Source of the DNA: Paramecium octaurelia
Taxonomy: Eukaryota > Ciliophora > Oligohymenophorea > Peniculida > Parameciidae
Direction: 5' to 3'
Assembly (NCBI GenBank): GCA_905182995.1
Contig: CAJJDP010000074.1
Span: forward strand, 62,001-126,000
Length of the DNA: 64,000 nt
This document shows, piece by piece, positions 61,157 to 64,000 of this stretch. Each line of letters opens with the position of its first letter. Position 1 is the stretch's first letter. A program made the translations under genes and the position numbers. The notes beneath the pieces were generated by a model. That model was not told the DNA's origin. It saw only the letters and a list, made by a program, of their open reading frames with translations, and ran no database searches.

Positions 61157-62248
61157 ATGGCTACTCAAAAGCAAGAAAATAGATTATTCAATCTAACTCC
61201 TAATAAGTCATAGCAGATTCAGCAATCTACATTTTTTTAAAAAGGCTTTGTTAGTTCTAATAATTTTCCATAAAAGATTGCTCCTAATTATTAATTTACT
61301 TATGAAAGCATGCCTAAAGTGAATTGTCATTATCACGTTGATCAATACATTACTATGTTTTGCAGATGTCAAACTTGCTAAATGCCCTTATGTCCATAAG
61401 TATAAAATACTATAAAAAATTAGTGCGTTAAAATTCATTCACAAGAACATCAAGCCTATAATACATATGGAGATTTCGACACTCTTGAGAATTGTTTGTC
61501 GGAAGTGTATCAATCTGTGGCTGCCAATTGTAATAGGTTTGTAGATGAAATGGGATAATTGAATAAAGTAACAGCACTAAATGAAGGGGTAAACTATTAT
61601 ATGGATAAAGTGAAATAAGCAAGATAATAATGTTATTAAGTAATCGATAACTTCTTCAATACCTTGGAAGCAGAACTAGCCTAAGAAATAGAGGGAAATA
61701 GAGGATTTATGACTAATTAATCTCAAAACTTTAGTAAATACTTGTAATAAAGATGGAAGACTTTGATGAGTCTTTTGGAAAAGCTCAATACAGATAGATG
61801 TGTGAAGACTCTTGTAAAATATTACTCATCCAATCTCCCTCAGGAAAATGAGGAATATTATCATGAATCTAATTAATTTATGAAGCAGTTCAATAAATGT
61901 GTTCCTGAAATCTTATTAGATTAAAGTGCATTGTACGAGCTAAATATTGATTTGGCCAAGTTTGTCTCATTAAAAAAAGTGCCAGTTATGAAGTAAGTAT
62001 CAAGAGGTTATCCTTAATATTCTCCCAATGAACAAATGTAGCCTATGTATAATTAATATATGCAACCCCAACAGAATCAAACTCTCATGCCTTTGACAAA
62101 TACTGAACCTCCCATCGAACCTCCGAAGCAATATCCAGTGAAACAAGGATCGTTTAGATAAGAACAAACTCGTCCTGTTTAATAAGACAACACTCAAATT
62201 CATCCCTATTTATTAACTCCTCCGAAAACGAGTAATTTTTATTAATGA
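61157..62248 (+). CDS. B-box-like zinc-binding protein with Pro/Gln-rich tail
   Basis: 363 aa, intronless (1092 nt). After a Gln-rich N-terminus, a Cys/His cluster reads NCHYHVDQYITMFCRCQTCQMPLCPQ, then CVKIHSQEHQ, matching the spacing of a B-box zinc finger. A helical coiled region of ~180 residues follows (YQSVAANCNRFVDEM, LEAELAQEIEGN). The C-terminal tail is P/Q/Y-rich (PMYNQYMQPQQNQ, TEPPIEPPKQYP). The B-box plus coiled coil suggests a TRIM-like scaffold without RING; ciliates have many. Confidence 0.8.
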
Positions 62249-62995
62249 TTAGTATATTTAATTTATAGGATATATTTAATAAATATAATATTTCACATAT
62301 GTTTGGCCGAATCAACATATTTTAATTAAGTCGATATACAAAGGTAAATTTAACATGTGATATAAAAAATGACTCCACTTTCTAAAATATGGATCTGTTT
62401 TGCTTTTTCTATGATTTGATTGGCTATAAACCTATAAGATATAACTAATTGATAAAAAATTATATAAGCTAATGTTTGAAATCTAGAGAAGTTCACAAAG
62501 ATATTAAAATTTGTAGACTACTCCTTAATATATCCTATATATAGACTATTAAGTTAAAGTATATTTCAAAAAATTTAGAAATAGCTTATTCTGTTGATAG
62601 GACAACAAAGGCTCACCATTTTAAATCAAATAATTTAGTAATTTGGTCTATATTTATGTAAAAATTAATGATTAATTTAATACCTTTTAGATATCCTTCT
62701 CTCTTTAGTTCCATCAATCCAAAAGCATTCAGCTAGAATAGACTTAATATCGAAGTTAAATTTAAAATATTGAAATCATGATAAGATGTAATGTTCTACC
62801 TTCTCTGTCAATAAGAGTATGCAATAAATGAAATTTTTTATATTTGTGGAAATCTTCCTTTAATTTCTTTCATGAATAAGTAGTGTCTAATCATATTCGA
62901 TAAGTTTGATAAGATTTTATTAATATGTACCTATTTTTAATATGAAAGTTTTTTTGAATAAATGAATTATATGGTAATTTTTAACAAATTCATAA
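62249..62995. other. Convergent intergenic region
   Basis: 747 bp, AT-rich, between stop codons; no feature recognised. Confidence 0.5.
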
Positions 62996-63410
62996 TCATA
63001 ATAAATTAAATTTTAATAATCCTTGGTAAGACTTTTGCCTTAGAATTTCAATTTTGGGAGCAAGTATATTATTCTAACTTAAGTAAATATCTATTACATA
63101 ATTATTTTCAACAAATTATTCCAATGTTTCAAATGAAATATAAATTGGCAATATCAATATGCAAATACCTAAGGTTTCATTTAGAGCCTCTATTTTATGG
63201 TTACTTATTTATTTTACATAATGAAATTAATGCTAGAATTGGGAACACAGTGTGCTTCAAAATATTGATCAGCAAAAAATGTATTAGCCATCTACTCATT
63301 TTTTGTTTATCATTCGATGCATAAGCTATAGCAGCCATTGCGATTGGAATCAAATAAACTATTGCCAGATATAGAGTATAAAGGAGAAATTCAAATGCTT
63401 CGAATATCAT
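62996..63410 (-). CDS. TB2/DP1/HVA22 (REEP-like) protein
   Basis: 128 aa after one 28-nt intron (minus-strand GTAAAATA...AAATAG). TM-rich N-terminus LLYTLYLAIVYLIPIAMAAIAY, then the family element SNDKQKMSRWLIHFLLINILKH (written in pieces: NDKQKMSRWL, IHFLLINIL). A second hydrophobic hairpin (LGICILILPIYISF) follows. In TB2/DP1 proteins such hairpins shape ER tubules. Without splicing, the protein would stop after SLCKINK. Short but plausible. Confidence 0.65.
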
Positions 63411-63439
63411 TTTTATATATTATTATTTTATTAATAAAA

Positions 63440-63963
63440 ATGGAAATGCAAAAGAAGAAAAGAGAGTTGACATAAGTAGAAGTTTAGAAAATAAAAGATG
63501 GATTCTAAATTTAAAAAGTAATTATGAAAGACTCAGAAACTTAATAAGTTTATTGGGATTCTTCTTCTGAAAAAGTAACAAAACATTAATTATTTAAAGA
63601 TCACTCAAGATATTATGGATATTACTTTGGATCCTAAAATAATTACTTCAAAAGCTGCTACTCGATCAATCTAATTTTCTACTAAGGAAAAACTATAAGA
63701 CTTAATATTAATTTAAGATGTATAAATCATTTTTAATGATTTTATAGGCATATTTACATGATTAGAAAATTGAGCATTTTGTATTTAAATTTGGTTTTGT
63801 TATGCCTGAAACCGTGAACACTTGGGATTCTACAATTGTTAACAGACCACCTGAACAAATGTTGTCCAAAGAAATCTAATCTGGCAATTTAATTGTTGAT
63901 ATCTAAATGTTTGAATAAGATCACCTTATCTTTAATGTGAAAGTGAGAATATTTTATTCATGA
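63440..63963 (+). CDS. PDE6D: PDE6-delta-like prenyl-binding protein
   Basis: 156 aa after introns of 25 and 28 nt; human PDE6D is about 150. Immunoglobulin-like beta sandwich blocks: DGFQIQKVIMKDSET, VYWDSSSEKITQ, KAATRSIQFSTKEKLQDL, FVFKFGFVMPETVNTWDS, SGNLIVDIQMFE, VRIFYS at the end. FGFVMPxxxNTW is the family hallmark. Known role: extracts prenylated proteins (Rab, Ras, PDE6) from membranes and delivers them to cilia, with release by Arl3/Arl2. Divergent from the REEP-like gene, 29 bp apart. Confidence 0.95.
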
Positions 63964-64000
63964 AAAAGTTAAAAAATTATTCTACATTATGGAATTATAT

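Overview
The window is ciliate nuclear DNA, almost certainly macronuclear Paramecium; I could not fix the species. Three things seen in the sequence support this. Coding regions are full of in-frame TAA and TAG, which make sense only if read as glutamine, and every gene ends at TGA. Genes are cut by very small introns (about 19-36 nt, GT...AG, mostly GTA...TAG), whose removal restores frames precisely. Intergenic DNA is very A+T rich and usually short. ORF calls made with the standard code are therefore mostly fragments or shadows. All genes below were rebuilt by hand with the ciliate code and intron splicing, and most reconstructed lengths are exact multiples of three.

Layout. 1-9.4 kb: a partial Lys-rich protein, a calcium-dependent protein kinase, a second Ser/Thr kinase, an N-myristoylated protein, a Rab GTPase, and a TBC (Rab-GAP) gene divergent from the Rab. 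9.4-12.9 kb: a small Tyr/Gln-rich protein, a heat-shock-factor DNA-binding protein, a Tctex1-type dynein light chain and a tandem pair of atypical small GTPases. 12.9-17.9 kb: a 2-kb gene-free stretch, a tiny N-myristoylated protein, a CaMK-like kinase and SUMO. 17.9-28.0 kb: two large divergent paralogues of the ciliate multi-TM/PAS (TmcB/TmcC-like) family, start codons about 100 bp apart. 28.1-34 kb: tRNA-Trp, class I aldolase, a sarcosine-oxidase-like flavoprotein and an EGF/TM/RING-H2 protein. 34-44 kb: a candidate PP1-binding protein, a cyclic-nucleotide-binding-like protein, a 994-residue Gln/Ser-rich protein, a RING-CH membrane protein and an alveolin-type cortical protein. 44-54 kb: a kelch protein, a dual-specificity phosphatase, a NEK-like kinase, an MFSD1-like transporter, a cyclophilin-E-like RRM and a multi-pass membrane protein. 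54-64 kb: a Qa-SNARE, an AKTIP/FTS homologue, a DHHC palmitoyltransferase, several small unknowns, a B-box-like protein, a TB2/DP1 (REEP-like) protein and a PDE6-delta homologue.

There is no operon logic, but themes recur. One is membrane traffic: Rab, TBC, Qa-SNARE, AKTIP/FTS and dynein light chain. Another is lipid modification: four MGxC N-termini, CEC and CC prenylation tails, a DHHC enzyme, and PDE6-delta, which solubilises prenylated cargo. A third is phosphorylation: four kinases, a DUSP and a possible PP1 regulator. Shared neighbourhood does not prove shared function. I found no CRISPR, insertion sequence, rRNA or telomere.
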